A stretch of 64,000 bases of DNA from Saxidomus purpurata (lineage: Eukaryota > Mollusca > Bivalvia > Venerida > Veneridae), in assembly GCA_022818135.1 (NCBI GenBank), contig JAFMSR010000001.1, positions 2,827,167 to 2,891,166 of the forward strand. The letters run 5' to 3'. A program made the translations under genes and the position numbers. The notes beneath the pieces were generated by a model. The model was given only the letters and a program-made list of their open reading frames with translations. It did no database searches and was not told the DNA's origin. Numbering within the stretch: the first letter of the stretch is position 1; each line of letters starts with the position of its first letter. Of the stretch, positions 1-13,493 are shown piece after piece.

Positions 1-157
1 GTTTTAACGAAATGTTTTTATTTCGTCTTTACGAAATCTGATTTCGTTTAAACGAAATGTTATTTCGTTTCTACGAAATCTTAGTTCGTGTTCACGAAAT
101 GTTTTTCGTTTTTATGAAATAAAAAAATGTATCACATGATACGTCACGGGCACCGTA
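1..157. mobile_element. Foldback MITE with ACGAAAT/ATTTCGT palindromes, cut by the window edge
   Basis: Dense alternation of ACGAAAT and ATTTCGT, so the whole block can fold on itself. The right terminal repeat ends in CACGGGCACCGTA at 157 and is followed by ACATAA, a slightly diverged form of the ATATAA target duplication seen at the complete copy (28847-29012). The left terminus lies outside the window. Confidence 0.7.
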
Positions 158-955
158 ACATAACGTATGTTGTGTTATATTTTTTCATAAAATTTTCTTA
201 AAGTAGGAAATAGTGTATCATGTTTTATATAACTGTACCGTATTATAGAGAACTATTGTTATGTTTTTGTGTTGTATTATACAATATTTATGAAGCTATG
301 CCGTGTTGCGCTATGTTTTGTGTTGCTGTGATGCACAGAACTGTGCTGTGGTGTGTTTTGGTGTACACTGTGTTGCGTTCTACTCTGCTATACCAATTGT
401 GATGTGTCGCGTTGTGCAAAGTATAAGTTAATTTTAATATACTTCAAAGAAACCTGACATTGATTTCTAAGAAAAAATTGAAAATCTTTGTAGATGGTTG
501 CCGTAGGAGATATTACTATGAAATTATTTGAAATTAAGCGGCGGTTTCTGAAAGGAAGATATTTAAATACTTTTAACTTTCAGATAATAAGTCGGCGAAA
601 AAGAAGTGATCCCCAGGACATGACAAATTTTAACCTCGTGAACGTAATTTCAACGACTTGGTCAAGTGCCATTGGTCAATATTTGTGCACCAAATAACTC
701 TCAACTCTCGTGTGGTGTAATCTTGTAGTTTACTGCGCCGCGCTGAGCTGCATTACGTGACATTATGTTTTGCCATGTCTTGCTATGTAACGTTATATTT
801 ATTATAGTGTAATACGTAACAAATCCGAGTCATGGTTCTTGAAAAAAATATGACATTTGATTTTGATATTGTTACTTTAATCATATTGATATTATGAAAA
901 TAAAATAAAACAATTTTTGATTTGTCGAGTTTAATTCGAAACAAATCGATCGCTA
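1..955 (+). repeat. Dispersed repeat A, copy 1
   Basis: The sequence matches 28847-29755 almost colinearly in the same orientation. Shared landmarks are the MITE, the CGTATGTTGTGTTATA block, a GT-rich stretch around 290-400, and the TTGATTTTGATATTGT block near 860. Similarity ends near 955. Small open frames inside (220-402, 494-697) are interrupted in the other copy and are not taken as genes. Confidence 0.75.
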
Positions 956-2804
956 TAGCTCGTGAATTCAATTTTGGGTTATGCCTCTAAAGGTATCACC
1001 CAGTATAGTTGCGCGATTCTTTTATGCAGAGAGTCAATCATCAAAGCTTCTCTCCTCCGAGCGCCTCTATACTACATCCATTTTTAGAATTTGACAATAA
1101 AGTAAAGGCGACTTCAATTCAAATAACTCGCGTTGTACAGTACGTCTAGTATCTCGCTATTTTCGCAGCCGCTCGCTTTTGACCGGAAGTTGGTAACCTT
1201 TCAATCGCCAATGAAATGAAAAGTACAATGTTTAATGATTTTTGAATTGAAAAATTTACTCTTAAAGGCACCTTTCAATTGGTTAATACCGCATGAAAAA
1301 TGTCAATAAAATGCTAGTACGTTTTCAGTCTTTCATGAATAGTTTTATAATTCTATTACGCAAATAATTCATATTTACCAGCATAATATGTTATTACATC
1401 CAAACTAATTATAATAATGAATGTAGAGTAATTACACTTTCTCGACCAGTGATTAACAGACAGGTCATTATTTACAGTAACATTTTTGATAAGAAAAACA
1501 AGAATTAAATTTGTTTTCCTGATGCACATGTCACGGTACGGACTTGGTCACAATTGGGGAGAATATGTGGAAGCGGTCGGATAGCTCAGTCGAGACTATA
1601 TGAAATCTAGCTACCTATCTTTTTAATATACTAAAAATCGCACCGGCCAGCTTTTTTCAAAATAGTTCTTGTTTGTGTGTAAACGTGTAATATCAAACCT
1701 TACTAGTGGGAACATTTTTTTTATTTACATCATGGGACTATATACATAATTATATATGTCCGTCTGTTTGATTGTACTTTTGGCTGAAGGTCAATCATTC
1801 TGTTACAGTATGTCCTGCTTTAATCTTCGTTTCATATAAGAATGAATTATTCTCTTAGCACCAACTTTTCTCACGGGATCCATTCCCATCAACACTGAAT
1901 TTGCATGCAAACTGCAAAAAAAATTTCAATTTCAAATTTGGTTCTCAGGGGAACTTGTTGGGCCATCATGGCTCTATTGCTATACTCATGCATGCTACCC
2001 ATGCGGCTAAACGCATTGGATGCTTTTTTAAGCAGCCAAGTTGTTTGTTAACTACAAGTATTTGAATAAATTCAGATTTAATCGGAGGTTTCATATAAAT
2101 CTTTTATGGATCCAAAGAAATACGTTTACCGGGAAGGAAAAACGTAACGCCAGATTGAAATTATCTCGACTGAAATAAGGTTTGTAAATATATACATGTA
2201 TTGAAGTCGATACAAATTTTCATATCAAATAGTTGATTAGCTAAGAGCAATTTCACAGGATATTATGAAATGATAAATCTCAATCCTAAATATCCAATAT
2301 AATTATTGGCGTATCCAGTATTAGTTATTTGAGCAGAATTGAAAACAATATTGAAAATTTAAGAAAAATGAAAACAATTTCTTTGGTTTCATCGGTTAAA
2401 ACTATTCTAGTTACAGTTTAATAATATAAATATCAAAACGACAGCTGCTTTTTTGTCTCATAGTTGAATATATATCTCTCAATAAATGGCGAAAATCAGT
2501 ATAAAAAATTAACCAGACTTTAAGAGCATCATTTAATAATAATATGATATGAAATGTGAAATATGAGACCTACCAAATCACGACTGTAACATTTGTATTT
2601 CCCCTAGATGATCTTTTTCAGTAAATTAGAGGACTATCATAATAATAAACAGACATTAAAAGTCTTAGGTTACCCTACTTTCCAAATCAAATAAATGCTC
2701 GCATTTCTTTTAAAAACACACATTTCATTTTCAATTTTGGCGCAGTATCTTTAATATACTTCTTACAAAGTATCGTTTATCGTATATAAGGGTTTTATCG
2801 TTGG

Positions 2805-3075
2805 TACCGGTTTCCCACATGACGAAAGTCCCCAGAAGATGTTAGTTATTTTAGGTTTCGGAGGATAGTGCAAGATACAGAAAGCTTCCTAATTACATGG
2901 ACACCACAGGTTCTTCTAGCATGACAGATATATAGCACCCATACATGGTACCTCAGTTTTTTTGTCTTATCCGAAAGACTGTTAGTAATTCTAGTTGGGC
3001 AACCCCGGGAATCGAACCCGCTACCTCGAGATTACAAGTCTCGTGCTCTACCGGTTTAGCTAACCGAACTGACTT
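2805..3075 (-). mobile_element. tRNA-derived SINE
   Basis: On the minus strand a tRNA-like head (2997-3069) is followed by a body that recurs without the head at about 12400-12600 and 41050-41140. The body includes the region around TTTCGGATAAGAC and the CATGTATGGGTGC block. The head plus repeated body is the structure of a tRNA-derived SINE. The exact 3' end is not resolved. Confidence 0.6.
2997..3069 (-). tRNA. tRNA-Thr(TGT)-like pseudo-tRNA, probable SINE head
   Basis: The 73-nt block has a perfect five-pair anticodon stem (CGAGA/TCTCG) with a CTTGTAA loop, giving anticodon TGT (Thr). The D arm (TAGCTAAACCGGTAGAGC) and T loop (GGTTCGATTCC) fit the internal Pol III A and B boxes. The T stem has one mismatch, and the acceptor stem (GTTCGGT against GGTTGCC) barely pairs. 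It is therefore unlikely to be a working tRNA gene and more likely a SINE head or pseudogene. Confidence 0.55.
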
Positions 3076-3380
3076 ACGAAGTCACATATATTTACAAGAA
3101 GTACAGGACTTTGATATCATAGAGACAAACTCCGCCCTAAATCTCTACAAACATCTTTAGTGTTTGACCCCATTTGCCCACCATTCGAATCGCTCAGATT
3201 TTCAAATAAATGTCTTTCTTCTTTATTAAAACCACCTGCTGAAATCACTTAATTTATTAAAAGTTCGCTCTTAATAGGAAGCACTTTAGCTCCACCAACA
3301 ATTACGGACCTATATACATATAAGTTCATGCCACAATACATGTCGGTGGCTATGCAAAAGGTCAAATGAGGTTAAACATT

Positions 3381-3503
3381 AAGTAAGTTAGAGTTTATTA
3401 ACACAAATTTTAACAATTAAGTAACCTCGGTCGCTTGCAACCGCTCGCTCCCCTGGGGTTTCTCAATTGTTAATAGTTGACTTAATAAACTCTAACTTAT
3501 TCG
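3381..3503. mobile_element. Short MITE with inverted ends
   Basis: AAGTTAGAGTTTATTAA at 3385-3401 is the exact reverse complement of 3482-3498, and weaker pairing extends inward to about 45 bases per arm. The GC-richer centre, around CGCTTGCAACCGCTCGC, forms the loop. No protein is encoded, which fits a MITE. Confidence 0.65.
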
Positions 3504-4199
3504 TAGTATGTGAGACAAACTGTAAACCGAATATAGCTCCATAGTACAGAAATTAACAAACTTATTGCTGCGGTTCGCTTTTGCTCCTTTGCTATCAATT
3601 TGCGTATTCCTATAATGAAGACAAGTCACCACAACATAAATACGGCTAGAACGGCTTTTGGGTATTTTTTTTTCTTTCCTAAACTGCAGTAGGTACTCTA
3701 TTCAATCATAAAAATGTTTATTGCCCAGTCACACGTGTGAAACTGTCAAGACGCACTTTACACATAATTCAAGTCAAACTGTAGGTTCCATAGTGGGTCG
3801 ATGGTAAAGCTCAAGTGGAAATCATAAGGGGAAGCTCTCGGCATATGACTTAAAATTATGCCTTTCATAAAACGAAAATTGAGTATACTTTTTGTAGTGA
3901 TACGTGCGCATTCTTCCATAACCAACTGTTACAGAGAGGAATAAGGAAACATTGAAAATATCGTTTAGTTTACTAACATTTAAGCTTATTTATTTTTCAT
4001 ATTTGTTTACATTTGAATGTTTCGCTTGTTTTAGCGAACTATTACAAAAGGTATCATACCTTTTTAAATATGTAAAATACCGTAAAAACATTTTCATTGA
4101 TTGCTAATAAACTAATGTCCAAAATCAACAAACAATAGGAAATGAAAAAAATTATATTTACATGTCAATAAAATTAATTGGCTAATTATTGGACTAAAT

Positions 4200-4430
4200 A
4201 CACCTAATCAGACAGTGGCTGACAAGTGGAGCAGAAGCGTTTGATAATTTTTTGTAGAGTACTATCCAAGGACCAATCCTATGCAGTTTGGTTGAAATTG
4301 GTCAATTGGTTAAGAGGAAGATGAGAAGCAATTGTCGACAACGACTAACGACGAACGATGACGACGACGGACATCAAACGGTCACAATAGCTCACCCTGG
4401 CATTTCGTGCAAGGTAAGCTAAAAATGGGT
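4200..4430 (+). repeat. Pearl-like element 3' end with terminal hairpin
   Basis: An ACGACGACGG-type microsatellite is followed by GGTCACAATAGCTCACC, a short loop, then GGTAAGCTAAAA (hairpin about 4389-4420). The same ending occurs near 7386, 44110 and 45735. This resembles the right end of bivalve 'pearl' elements; the family name is given from memory. Confidence 0.5.
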
Positions 4431-6189
4431 ACATGTTATCATCTTGCTCGTACACGAATCAGTGGAAATAAAGGAACTAAAACACAGTTTACACCGCTAT
4501 TAATAAACACTTGTTTCGTTTAACCGTATCAGATACATACATTGTACTTTGAAAAATATCTGTAATATACGAGGGGTGTCTTGCAGTAAATCTCCTAATT
4601 CTTAAATTTCATTACACATTTGTTTAAACAATCACATTAATATATTGATATAAATCTCAAGATATTGTGCTGAAACGATTTCAAGTTCAAGTTACTTTGA
4701 CCGTGACCAAATAATCCCGAAACAAGACAGTCTTGTTCTACTGGACTGACTGGATTGTTCTGAGTAAGTTTTGTGAAACTGTTTTGGACTTTATCAAGGA
4801 AAGGCTAACAGTGTACACTGTGACCTTGACCCACTGACCTCCAAAACAGTAGGGATCATCAACTCAGTAAGAAGATCATTCTGTGAAGTCTCAAGACTGT
4901 TGTTGATAATAAGATCTCAAGTTCGGTCTCTGTGACATTGGCCTTTAACCCACTGATCCCAAAAGTTATATGAATAGTTTAAAGATTGCATGTAACATTC
5001 TGAGCAAGTTTCATGAAAGTGAAATAAAAATTGTGACCTTTAGAGTGTTATAAAGAAAACCTTTGATCCAGTAAACCCCAAAGACAGTAGTGATCATCTG
5101 CTTAGTACGATAAATCATTCTATGAAATTTAAAGGTGATAAAGATCTCAAGATATTGAACGGATAAGATTTTCGATGTTGGGCCTACTGTAACCTTGACC
5201 TTCGACTCACTGATCATTTAACGGTTACATGCAACCTTTTTGGCAAGTTTGATGAAAGCTGAATAAAAATTCACACTGACCATTGTGACATGTAGAATGT
5301 TATCAAGGAAAGGCTAACCGATAGACGACATACAAACCACCATGGATAAAAATGAAACAAGAGCATAGGTTACATAGATGGACGCTCTCCTAAGCCTGCA
5401 TTTTCGGATGAACAGCAAACAAGTTCTATTCTAGCAAATGTAAACTTAAATTTCAATTTATTAACATAAACATTCGAATTGTAGACAATCATTATAAAAA
5501 TGTGTATAAAAATGTGTGAAAAAGGTTTAATTCAATCATAGGCAAAACAACATTATAAATCTCGTACTTCTTTTCACAATCTTCTTTTATTGTACTTAAT
5601 ATCAAGTAAATTTGTTGAACGGTTTTCGAGCTATATTCCCTAAAACAATTTGCATGAATAAGGGTGACCATACAAGGCAAGGTATAGTTAATGTTAATAG
5701 ACACTGCACTTCCTCTAAATATCTTTTATTATTATGTATAGTATCAAGTCAATCTGTTTCTAGCCTAGACATTATGCCCACAAATCTTTTCACCAAGTTT
5801 GATGAAGATCGGACGAAAACGTTTCGACGTAGAGAGTGGTGGACAAGGCTAATTTTGGTTAAATTCAAGGGCCATTATAAAAACGTGCCTTTGACGATTT
5901 GACTGGTTATCGAACTTGGCCCGACATTATGCCCGCAAACGTGTTCAGCATGTTTGGTGAAGATCGGAAGAAAACTGTTCGACATAGAGAGGGAACAAGG
6001 CTAATTTGGCAAATTTGAGATATTATTTGATATTATTTTTGTTTTTATAATTTAAGGGCCATAATCCAAAAGTGGCTGAGGCGATTTAGCTGTTCAGCAA
6101 GTTTGGTAAAATCAAATGAAAACTGTTCGACTTAGAGAGCGGACAAAGTGTGGACGCCGCGCGCCCGCTGTTGTTCCCATACTATGTGC

Positions 6190-7425
6190 TTATGGGTGTA
6201 TAAAAACTTGATCTAAAGGTCAGAACGAGGCTTTCCGAAGATTTGAGCTGGTGACCTAGTTTTTGAAACCATGATGACCCATATTCGAACTAGATTCAGA
6301 CTTCATCAAGGCAATTATTCTGACATAGTTTCATGAAGATCAAAAGAAAAGTGCAGTCTCTATTGCATACACATTTTTCCGAAATTTGACCTGGTGCCCT
6401 AGTTTTCCATCTCAGATGACTGACCTCAATTTCAATTCGACCTACACTACATCAAGACGATCATTCTGATCATGATTCATAAAAATCTAATATAAAATGT
6501 AGTCTCTATCGCATTAACATTGCTTTTCTAAGATTTATCATAGTGACCTAGTTTTTGGTTTGAGATGATGTATATTAGAAATCAATATAGGTTTCATCAA
6601 GATAGTGAATCTAGTTTCATGAAGATCCGGTAAAATATGCAGCCTCTTTTACACATATAAGGGTTTTCTTGCATTTGACCTGGTAACCAAGTTTATGACG
6701 CAATATGATTCATACTTAAACTCAACCTGGATTTTAACAAGTCAATCATTCTGAATTTTTTTATGAAAATCCAATAGAAATGCAGCCTTCTTTTGCATAC
6801 ACAGGATTGTTCTAGCATTTGACCTGGTGACCTAGTTATTGACTATATTACTCATATTCAAACTCGATCTTGATTTCATCAAGACACTGAAGACACTTAA
6901 TCCTATGAAGTTGACAAGGTTGACGATGATCCAACAACAATGCAGTCTCTATTCCATACTTAAGGTTTTACTATAGCTGGTTACCTAGATTTTGAACCGA
7001 GATATTTTATTTTCGAACATGACCTAGATTTTGCCAAGATACTATTCTGACAATTTTTCATGAATACCTAATAAAAAATGAAGACTATATTTTCATAATT
7101 AGTTCTGGTGACCAAGGCTTTGACCAGAGATGACCCTTATTCAATCTCAACCTAGAATCAACCAAGATATTGATTCTGAAAAGGTCCAATGAAAAATGCA
7201 GACTCTATTGCTAACACAAGGTTTTCCTGTAATTTGACCTGGTGACCTATATGTTGACCCAAGATGACCCATATACGATATCAACCTATAGTTTATTAAG
7301 ACAGTTATTCTGATCAAGCTTCATGAAGAACCAGTGAAAGTGTGAACAGACAAACGATAAACAGACAACGGTCCTCAAGCGATCACAATAGCTCACCTTT
7401 AGCACTTTATGCAAAGAAAAGTATG
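6190..7425 (+). repeat. Pearl-like tandem array, unit about 146 bp
   Basis: Successive degenerate units each carry 'GACCTGGTGACCTAGTTTTTG', 'GATGACCCATATTCGA' and 'TCATGAAGATCCAATGAAA' type blocks. The array ends with a diverged AACAGACAAACGATAAACAGAC stretch and the CACAATAGCTCACC terminus. The open frames inside are short and not conserved between units. The array is present again at 42905-44150. Confidence 0.65.
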
Positions 7426-7449
7426 GTTAATTCATTGAAAGACAATACA

Positions 7450-9470
7450 CTCGTATGATCCGATACACGACCCGAGCAAATCGGGCACTCTGAAACATAT
7501 TAAAATGTTTTAATCTAAGTTTATTCGCGCAGACAAGTGGCAAAATGTTAATTATAAAAGGGATATAAGTACATGTATAGTAATGTGATCCATAAGTCGG
7601 ATTGTCTCTCCAACTCGTATGATCCAACGCACGAGTCGAACAAATCTGGCATGCTGGATCACGTTATGATACAAATAACTATTATATGCAATGTATTTGT
7701 CCATTTGATTGTATGTTTTTGATATTGTCTTCTTTCACTCTATTGTATATACATTGCATAAAATGTAGCCTAGTCGCTAATCACTTTGGTGGAAATAAAA
7801 AGCATAACAAATAAAACGACTAATTTAAATTCGTCTATTGTATTACATTTCCTCCGTCATGTACACAAACTCTTCTTTTGTTTATAGAAATAAACAACTA
7901 GTTTAAAATATTTCACGATGTAATCTCTCCGAATATAACGACTTTTCTGTTATCAGATTCAGCATTTTAGCTGTGAGGGTTTTCAAAATTCTCACATTGA
8001 AGAGTTCAATTAGATCTTGATTTCCCCATAGAAATACATGTACATTTTTGTATAGCATATCACTGGAAAGCTTATTGAAATTGTTAAACGAACGACAATG
8101 TCGTATTTCAAGTGTCAGAATGATATACAACGTGGTTTAAAACAACCACGTATTTAAAAGTTCATTTCTGTCAAGTTTAACGAGGAATGGAGAACGTTTT
8201 GAAAATTTTATGGTTTACTGGTATGTAGTAAAAGCATGTCTGAAATTAAAGCTGATTTAGACACTATTTATCAAGAGACTGTCCTTCCTTACCGCATATT
8301 TGCTGAACGGGTAATACTATTTAAAAGTCGAACAAACCTTAAAAATGAGCACCGTGCAAGTCGACTTATGTTGGCTACCTCTGGCAAAGACATTGACACT
8401 GTCACAAGATGCACGGTACACTGTGGAAGGGACACGTGACATATCAGGCTTAAATTCGTCAGTCGTCCTTTTAATTATAAAAAGGTTAAAGCCTCGCAAG
8501 GGGTTTTTGCACGTTGGATCCCCCACCTGCGCATCTTTCAGCATTGTAGTATATTGAAGTTTTGCCAAATCCAGCCTAGACCACTCTCATTGTGACTTTT
8601 TGTTGAACCAATACTTCAAAGCATGTCTTTGTAGCCCCCGGTTCGAAACCTGTTGTGCGATTGGGAGTGCTCTTTCCGTTTCAAATTCAGCAGTCTCTTA
8701 CATTTTATAATTGTCTTCAATTACAAGAAAGTCAGCATCTCTATACGCTTGAAATTTTTGAGTTTTGGGGTACCGTGTTGCAGCCTTGACCCATACATTT
8801 ACACAGAGAAAACAACATTTAATTTGTGGAGAAAATATGTTTAGCTTGAAATTTCGTTATATATGTTTGCAATCAGAACAATGGATCTAATAAACTTTCA
8901 AATGTTTTGTATATTATCTTATGGTTGTTTAAAGGGACATACCCTATAACTTATGTTACACTACATAACCTTCAAATCATAAATAATATAATCTTTGGAA
9001 GTATCATTACTTAACCTAAAAGTTTCAGCTATGCATTCCCAATCGTTATTGATAAATTAGCCATTTAAAATATACTGAAGTACCGTAAACTATTCAATAC
9101 TCTATGTAGAGTTGTTGTTGTACAATAAATGGGTGGATGCGATTTATTATAGAAAGCCTCTATTTTGACTAATTGTGGCAAAACGAGGCATTTTTCGCCA
9201 TAGGTTCTTTGAAATTGTATTTATTTATCATTTTACGTTCATTGAACACATAATCTATGTTTCGAGAATATAATCTGCTAGATGAAGGGAGTGCCTCTTG
9301 AAGAGTTCGCATGCGAGTTTTGAAACAACAACCAGCAATTAGACCGGTCTATATGCCGTAACGGTGCTATTACAAATACACAGTGAATGTAAAAGTGGAA
9401 GATTAACAACCCTTATTATCCATGTAAGCTAAGCACTATGATAATCAAATTGGTTTGAGATGCGTAAGGG
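7450..9470. other. Stretch with no supported gene
   Basis: Unique-looking AT-rich DNA with only short frames in every reading direction. One near-duplicate motif ('CTCGTATGATCC' with an ACGA(G/C)CGAGCAAATC-like follow-up) occurs at about 7450 and 7613. A lone B-box-like GGTTCGAAACC sits at about 8640, too little to call a SINE. Confidence 0.4.
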
Positions 9471-9472
9471 GG

Positions 9473-9537
9473 TGCAGTATTTAAAATAACCAGTGCAGTA
9501 TTTAAAATAACCAGTGCAGTATTTAAAATAACCAGTA
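9473..9537 (+). repeat. 21-bp tandem repeat, three units
   Basis: Three nearly perfect copies of AGTGCAGTATTTAAAATAACC start at 9473, 9494 and 9515. The period is a multiple of three, which explains an artefactual open frame on the minus strand here. Confidence 0.8.
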
Positions 9538-9539
9538 TA

Positions 9540-12115
9540 AAAGTGCGACAAGCAGTGTTGGGGTCAATCTGTATCAGTGTTTTGGGACACGTGTCACCAG
9601 ACAGACAATCCAGAGTAAACAAACGAGACAAACGGATTTTAGAGATACGACGTTCATAAAACCACAGGCAGCTCCGCCGAAACAAATAGTTCGAAGCTGA
9701 ACAAGTGGTTCGAAGAGGGGTAATTTCCACGTAAAACAAATCATGTGGTGTCTATCACGTGATGAAACTATTTTTGGGACGGTAATACACATTGGAGTAC
9801 TGTATATAGCCTGTACTGCGCGCACGCATTTACTGCTGTTGAATTGCTATGTGGAGTAGTGAGCTTTTTGTTTGTCTGTTATGGTGTTCGTTTTGTTTTG
9901 TTCGTGCTTTTTTCTAACAAAAGTTTACTTAAAGGAACCAAAAGACTATTGTTACGAATCTCCGATAGTGTTTTAACGCGTATAAAAAATGTTTCCAAAG
10001 GTAATCTGAATTTAAAAAAGTTGTCGCTGTTTATGTCCGTATTTGGTCAAAGTTTTATTTCGACTTAGCATTGACACTCGCAGCAGATGTGAAAACATAT
10101 AGCCAGTCATAGAGGACGATAAAATTTCTAATGATTACTGCCAAGTTTTGGTGAATAAACAAGTCAAGATAAAAACGAAATAAGTCGGAAATAAAGGTAC
10201 TCTAAGTTGACTTGAATGTACAGAGTTGTATGAAACAAGTATGTTCTTCTAGTTAACATGTGATACACCCAAAGCGCGTAGGGTGTTTAAGCTTATATAA
10301 TTAGATTCATTCGACACATTGTCAGTTTTGCTACATACTAGGATTGACTGGCAATTTATGTATTTAATAGTAACAGTCCTGCATATGTCAGACTACCTTG
10401 AGAAAAAAAGAAAATATCAGCAATTTCACACATACGCTACTGTTTCGTACCGCATTTTATATAATTTATGTCATAATTAGATGTAGATACATTCTCCAAA
10501 TATGATTTGTTAGACTGCTGCTGTAGCAAAGTTTGATTTTGCATTTACATGTGTTTTTAGAAATATGCTAACAACCTGGTTTTTTTTCAAACGGAAAATT
10601 TGCGCATGTGCTAGGCACAAGGTAAGATTTTCATCTAGTTCGTAAGAAAACAATTTTGCTGCTTAAAAATATCCAGTGGGTTATGCCGCATTGGTAGCGT
10701 GCATGAACATAACAAGATAGCCCTATAAAATCACATAAGAAGAAAACCGTGTTTGGCAATCCAACCATTTTTACCTTGAATGCAGATTCTGTTCTATTTT
10801 ATCAGAAAAGTTGATGCTGAGAGAATAATTCATTATTATGATGAAATGAAGATGAGAGCTGAACATATTGTTACAGGACCGTTGATCTTTAGCCAAACGT
10901 ACAGACAAACGGACGGAGATGTATATGCAGATTATATCAACTATTCTAATTAAAAAAAAATAATATTTTAATAAAAAAAAAAATTTTTAAAAATATAAAA
11001 AAAAAAAGGAAAAAAAAGGGGAGTTTTTGGAATGGAATTAGTTCCTCCGACTTTTCTTATTTACTCAAAAAAATAGAAATGGAATATCAGAATACTCGTG
11101 CATGAAAAAGATTGTTAAGAACTTAAATATTATTTTTGATTGCGGCCAAGAAAAAGAAAAAAAACCCTTTTTTTTTTTTCCTTAAAAAGGCCAAGAAAAT
11201 CAGGATTATCATACAATGTTTTGTTCGGGGGAATTAATTTTGATATTTCCACACTACGAAATCCACTTAATTGTACAGTTCAAATTATAGCATTTATTGT
11301 TTGCGTTTTTATTTTGTGTTTTTTTTTTAATTTTAGTTAGGTTTTTTTTTTTTCTTTTTATCAGATGATTTAACTAAATGTATAATATAGTTATGTTTGT
11401 TTGTGGTTGCTCGAATAGGGGAAGTCAATTCCAACAGACATATGCGTCTACACATTACCGGAAAAAGGTCGTGTAGTTAGATAGTAAAATGGGTCATATC
11501 AAATAATGTTATTAGGTTGTGCTTCTGCCATTAATTTATTCAGGTCCCTCGGGATGCTCTCCGATTTTTTCTTTTAGTATTGAATATTTCTGCTAATTTG
11601 ATGTAATATTTTATTGTTTTTTTCTTCAGTGTTTTAACTCTGAACAAAGTCAATTAAAGGTCACTCGTGGGTCATACAATAGTTATTAGGTTGTGCTTCT
11701 GCCATAATTTATTCGAGTAGGGATGTCTCCTACTAGTTTTCAATCATCAGTTGGATGATAGTTTTTAATTAATAAATTTCACATGTTGATGAGGGGTAAT
11801 TAGGAAATAGTGCACCACATCACTTCAACATTTTGATCAGTTCACAACTGTGGTTGCTATGGTAACGAAATAGTTAAAAATGGGACTTTAAGCAATAACT
11901 CTTCAAGTTCACACGATAGGTTCATGAAACCTCACATGTTGATGAAGGACGATGGAAAATATAGAGCATAATATTCTAATTAGGTTCATGAAACTTAACG
12001 TGTCTATGGCGGGCAATACTGAGATAGTGCTCATTATCATGTATTTGAATAAATTGTGTGCAACATGTAGACCCTGGTTGATCGATTTATGTACAGGAGT
12101 CTGTCTTGCGCAAAA
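9540..12115. other. Stretch with no supported gene; A-rich block at 10950-11020
   Basis: No reading frame with coding character was found. At 10950-11020 and 11140-11190 there are runs of A, G, C and T whose pattern resembles the low-complexity tracts at 61-62 kb. A phrase around 'TTATTAGGTTGTGCTTCTGCCAT' occurs twice (about 11508 and 11685), a small local duplication. Confidence 0.4.
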
Positions 12116-12119
12116 CAGT

Positions 12120-12620
12120 ATAAGAAAATTAACCAGACTTTAAGAGCATCATTTAAAAATAATATGATATGAAATGTGAAATGTGAGACATACAAAATCA
12201 CGGCTGTAACATTTGTATGTTTTTCCCCTAAATGATCTTTCAGGTAAATAAGAGAACTATCAAATGAATAAACAAGCATTTAAAAGTTTAAGGTTACCCT
12301 ACTTTCCGAATCAAATAAATGCTCAGATTTCTTTAAAAACACACATTTTATTTTCAATTTTGGCTCAGTATCTATAATATAAAATAAAGTATCGTATATC
12401 GTATATTAGGGTTTTATCGTTGGTACCGGTTTCCCACATGACCAACGCCCCCAGAAGAGGTTAGTTATTTTAGGTTTCGGAGGATAGTGCAAGAAAGTGT
12501 GATGTGTACAGAAAGCGTCCCAATTCCAGAGACACCCCTGGTTCTTATACATGCCAGGTGTATAGTACCCATACATGGGACCTCGGTTTTTGTCTCATCC
12601 GAAAGACAATTAGTAATTTT
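12120..12620 (+). repeat. Third partial copy of duplicon B core (SINE body)
   Basis: Colinear with 2500-2980 and 40765-41140: shared AACCAGACTTTAAGAGC, GGTTACCCTACTTTCC, TATTAGGGTTTTATCG and GGTTTCGGAGGATAGTGCA. It departs from copy 1 just where the tRNA-like head begins, so this is a headless copy. Confidence 0.7.
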
Positions 12621-13456
12621 AGTTGGTGTCGGTGTTCTCCTTTTTCACACTCTATATAGGAAAAATAATAACCCATTTGCATACAAAGTTGAAAATGGGA
12701 AATGTTTATTTTTGCCAAATTTCCAAACTATCTAGAGAAACCTAATCATAGATTTGTAAAGAGAGAACATTAATCCGTATCTGGGCGCATACACCCCACC
12801 AAAAGGGAACTTGGAGAGATGGCCCGTTGACGCTGCCAAGATTACCTAGTGTGAGAGTGCATAATTTGTCATATTGCGGTAGGCTTTTCAGCGCTTTGAT
12901 TGAATTTGGAATAGAATAGAGACATTTATGTTCAAATTCAGTTTAACTTCTACAAACAACGAATTTCTGAAAATTACAAGAAAAATCTTACGGCTCTTAC
13001 ATGTGTTATTTATTTCCTGCAGTTATTACTCCATCAATTAATTAGGTTTCTCAAAAACAATAGTAATGGTTAAACTAATGAAAAAGTATGTTCCTCAGTT
13101 GGTTTGCATCAAATTCCGTATTTCGTTTCATTCTGTCGCAGCTGAAATTTACTTTTGTTTTAACTTTGGCTTCTATTTATGATAAATCAAACAGTCGAAT
13201 ATTGGAATCATTTCCTGCAAAATCAGTTGAAAAAGCGGCTGGTTTACGTCAGAAAATTCTTTTTTCATATTGAGCGCACTCTTCGACAAACTTAAGGTTC
13301 CATTATCACTATAAATGCGCATATATAGAATAATTAATTTATAGATAGAATAATGATGAAACTATGTTGACATATGCCTACATTTGTCGCTTATTCTCCA
13401 AAATGCGTTGTCCGAAATTGTTTTTCCTTTTTTTGCAGAAAGGGATACGCCATATA

Positions 13457-13493
13457 AGCATGCTCTATAGAGTTAGGCGTATATATACCAGTA
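13457..13493 (+). repeat. Single copy of a 38-bp dispersed unit
   Basis: CATGCTCTATAGAGTTAGG followed by CGTATATATACCAGTATA is the same unit that is tandemly repeated at 19816-19915. A dispersed single copy suggests part of a mobile or satellite-like family. Confidence 0.6.

Larger units (their letters stand above)
1560..7445 (+). repeat. Duplicon B, copy 1
   Basis: A composite of several repeat families whose order is repeated at about 39490-44940 in the same orientation. Matched blocks by eye: 1600-2250 with 39500-40090; 2250-2900 with 40090-41140; 4430-4620 with 41150-41345; 4660-5340 with 41500-42180; 5340-6180 with 42180-42905; 6180-7445 with 42905-44150 and 44905-44940. Copy 1 carries extra sequence at about 2905-4430. 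A tRNA A-box-like TAGCTCAGT at 1582 suggests a SINE head at the left edge. No intact protein-coding gene is visible. Confidence 0.7.

Noticed and set aside
494..697. 67-codon frame in repeat A
   Set aside because: Broken in the second copy of repeat A; treated as non-coding repeat.
2945..3160. 71-codon frame at 2945-3160
   Set aside because: Overlaps the tRNA-like SINE head on the opposite strand and has no protein character.
9416..9825. 107- and 83-codon minus-strand frames
   Set aside because: The first is extended by the 21-bp tandem repeat; neither shows a domain or splice partner.
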